From: an uncultured Anaerobutyricum sp. | Lineage (GTDB): Bacteria; Bacillota; Clostridia; Lachnospirales; Lachnospiraceae | Assembly: GCA_934317185.1 (NCBI GenBank) | Contig: CAKREJ010000069.1 | Span: forward strand, 1-8,315 | DNA length: 8,315 nucleotides | Direction of reading: 5' to 3' | Shown: in pieces, positions 7,753 to 8,315 of the stretch | How the letters are laid out: the number at the start of each line of letters is the position of its first letter | Position numbering within the stretch: position 1 is the first letter of the stretch | Program-made: the position numbers and the translations under genes | Notes under the pieces: model-generated | Databases searched by the model: none | What the model saw: the letters and a program-made list of their open reading frames with translations, nothing else | Told to the model about the DNA's origin: nothing

Positions 7753-7836
7753 GGTAAAATGTGCCAGTAGTCGTTGCGTATGGAATGCTCGCTTATAGGC
7801 TTGCATTCCATACTGGCTCCGAGGTCACATTTAACC
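7753..7836 (+). repeat. Structured inverted-repeat element, copy B, between convergent genes; possible bidirectional terminator
   Basis: The outer stem pairs GGTAAAATGTG (7753-7763) with CACATTTAACC (7826-7836), with one A/A mismatch. The inner stem is 11 perfect pairs, GTATGGAATGC (7778-7788) with GCATTCCATAC (7803-7813), around a 14-base loop. Motifs shared with copy A are TAGTCG (7768-7773), TCGCTTA (7789-7795) and GCTCCGAG (7816-7823). It lies between the 3' ends of parC (+) and the small minus-strand gene. T-rich tracts lie on both sides: TTTCCTTTTTT on + (7841-7851), and on minus a T-rich stretch read from about 7748. It may therefore end both transcripts, although the T-runs are not directly against the stem. 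Confidence 0.8.
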
Positions 7837-8024
7837 CTACTTTCCTTTTTTATCATATTCGATTGGTTCAATACGAATACTTCCAGATTTATCCTTTTTT
7901 TCGTATATATTTGTATCAATAGGACCGGTATCTGAAGGGTTATATATAGGAAGTTCAGAATATTCACCATAACAGCTTAATATTTTTTGAATCTGCTTAT
8001 CAGTGGGATATTTTTTTCGCTCAT
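7837..8024 (-). pseudogene. Small hypothetical gene with its frame broken at an A7 run (62 residues if corrected by -1)
   Basis: On the minus strand a promoter (8065-8093), the ribosome site GAGG and ATG 8024-8022 are followed by codons M-S-E. The direct frame then stops after 15 residues. Moving -1 at the seven A (positions 8017-8011) gives an open frame to TAG 7839-7837, with 62 residues in total. The corrected protein begins MSEKKYPTDKQIQKIL, is hydrophilic and rich in Tyr, Ile, Lys and Asp, and contains IYNPSDTGPIDTNIYEKKD. I do not recognise the family. It has no signal peptide or membrane segment. No start codon exists in the corrected frame after the upstream TGA, so the gene needs this ATG. 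It may be a real inactivating or phase-variable frameshift, -1 ribosomal or transcriptional slippage (zero-frame codons GAA AAA AAT), or a sequencing error in a homopolymer. Its 3' end abuts copy B. Confidence 0.6.
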
Positions 8025-8064
8025 GTAGCTTACCTCACATTAATAATAGATAGTATATGGGTAA

Positions 8065-8093
8065 AGTATAACATTCATAGGAGAAAAAAACAA
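8065..8093 (-). promoter_or_regulatory. Promoter of the small minus-strand gene
   Basis: On the minus strand, -35 TTGTTT (8093-8088) and -10 TATACT (8070-8065) are 17 bases apart, with an extended TGT just before the -10. Predicted start of transcription is near 8058, leaving about 33 bases before the ATG at 8024, with GAGG in between. It is back to back with the + promoter at 8117-8145; their -35 boxes are 23 bases apart. Confidence 0.65.
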
Positions 8094-8116
8094 TTTGCTT
8101 ATGAGAAAGAAGAATA

Positions 8117-8145
8117 TTGAAAATAAAAAATACATATGATATAAT
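8117..8145 (+). promoter_or_regulatory. Strong extended -10 promoter driving a short transcript
   Basis: TTGAAA (8117-8122), a 17-base spacer, then TATAAT (8140-8145) preceded by TGA as an extended -10. It is the best promoter in the window. Transcription should start near 8152. No gene of useful length follows before the terminator 45 bases downstream. Confidence 0.8.
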
Positions 8146-8151
8146 GCCAAT

Positions 8152-8232
8152 AGGCAAAATGATGTAAGTATCCATGTTGGATTCTACAAAACAAAAAGGT
8201 CCCAGATAATCGGCAATTCTGGGACCTTTTTT
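8152..8232 (+). ncRNA. Predicted small RNA of about 80 bases, possible antisense regulator
   Basis: The transcript would run from the promoter at 8117-8145 to the terminator at 8193-8232. It contains a 5-pair hairpin, ATCCA/TGGAT (8170-8182), a short A-rich linker and the terminator stem. The only reading frames are tiny (11 codons from ATG 8174, running into the terminator, with no good ribosome site), so a non-coding RNA is likelier than a leader peptide. Its 3' part is complementary to the end of the transcript expected from the minus-strand small membrane protein gene (8270-8315), as with RatA-type antitoxin RNAs. The 5' end is predicted, not observed. An attenuated leader of a gene beyond the window is an alternative, but the minus-strand gene there argues against it. 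Confidence 0.6.
8193..8232. terminator. Strong bidirectional intrinsic terminator
   Basis: AGGTCCCAGA (8197-8206) pairs perfectly with TCTGGGACCT (8218-8227) around an 11-base loop, and A8193-8196 with T8228-8231 extend the stem to 14 pairs. Six T end it on the + strand (8227-8232). On the minus strand five T follow the stem, then G and four T, so it can also terminate the transcript entering from the right edge. Confidence 0.9.
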
Positions 8233-8269
8233 ATTCCATTTTGGCAGGGTGGCTTAATCCCTCGGCTGG

Positions 8270-8315
8270 CTACCTTTTACTATTCCTGTCCAACCATTTG
8301 CAAATATAGTAGGCG
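8270..8315 (-). CDS. Small membrane protein with YYICKWLDR tail, C-terminal end only (type I toxin-like)
   Basis: The minus-strand frame entering from the window edge reads AYYICKWLDRNSKR and stops at TAG 8272-8270. I recall this tail from very short single-membrane-segment proteins common in gut Firmicutes (a hydrophobic helix, then YYICKWLD, then a basic end), which look like type I toxins. That resemblance is from memory and only 14 residues are visible. The region just after the stop, read in the frame that skips one A, would give GSQPRD then TAA (8256-8254), an ending I associate with the same family; the extra A in the run at 8275-8278 may have shortened the tail. A bidirectional terminator lies 38 bases downstream and a small RNA converges on it. 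A shorter alternative frame (ending QMVGQE) is also open here but resembles nothing. Confidence 0.5.
   Translation of the reverse strand, partial: AYYICKWLDRNSKR

Noticed and set aside
7413..7970. Minus-strand open frame of 185 codons overlapping parC and copy B
   Set aside because: Most of it is antisense to parC. It has no ribosome site and uses a different frame from the better-supported small gene at 7837-8024.
8035..8175. Minus-strand hydrophobic frame of 46 codons starting MDTYIILPIG
   Set aside because: No ribosome site; it crosses both promoters, and hydrophobic codons are expected by chance in such A/T-rich DNA.
1..8315. CRISPR arrays, tRNA or rRNA genes, insertion sequences
   Set aside because: No direct-repeat array, no tRNA-like fold or rRNA sequence, and no transposase frame was seen on either strand.

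Overview
The window looks like chromosome of a low-GC anaerobic Clostridia, most likely a gut Lachnospiraceae. This is inferred from an [FeFe]-hydrogenase, A/T-rich intergenic regions, strong AGGAG-type ribosome sites, sigma-A promoters and a ParE/ParC-type topoisomerase pair next to a stand-alone murF. No species can be named from the sequence alone.

Layout. Positions 1-708 hold the C-terminal half of an [FeFe]-hydrogenase catalytic subunit (+). Positions 709-1108 have no gene but are structured: a 32-base perfect palindrome inside a longer hairpin (742-797), a long inverted-repeat element called copy A here (851-976), and a consensus-like promoter (1012-1040). murF (1175-2563) and a histidine-phosphatase gene (2625-3296) follow. 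After a 138-base gap with an A/T-rich palindrome come the B and A subunits of a type IIA topoisomerase (3435-5351 and 5445-7709), most likely topoisomerase IV. All these genes are on the + strand.

The last 600 bases differ. Copy B (7753-7836) of the structured element lies just after parC, in the opposite orientation to copy A. The two align without gaps for about 73 bases. Three unpaired motifs are conserved, while the inner helix changes by compensatory base pairs, as in a structured RNA family. Next, on the minus strand, is a small gene of 62 predicted residues (7837-8024) with its own promoter and ribosome site, but its reading frame is broken at a run of seven A. Upstream of it and divergent, a perfect extended -10 promoter (8117-8145) drives a transcript of about 80 bases that ends at a strong bidirectional terminator (8193-8232). 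From the other side, the tail of a small membrane protein (YYICKWLDR type) runs in on the minus strand and ends at 8270. This convergent pair resembles a type I toxin-antitoxin locus.

How the genes relate. The metabolic and housekeeping genes (H2 metabolism, cell-wall precursor synthesis, chromosome decatenation) share a strand but are separated by gaps of 60-470 bases and need not be one operon; parE-parC is the only obvious functional pair. The most novel signals are the two-copy structured element and the small-gene/small-RNA cluster at the right end.
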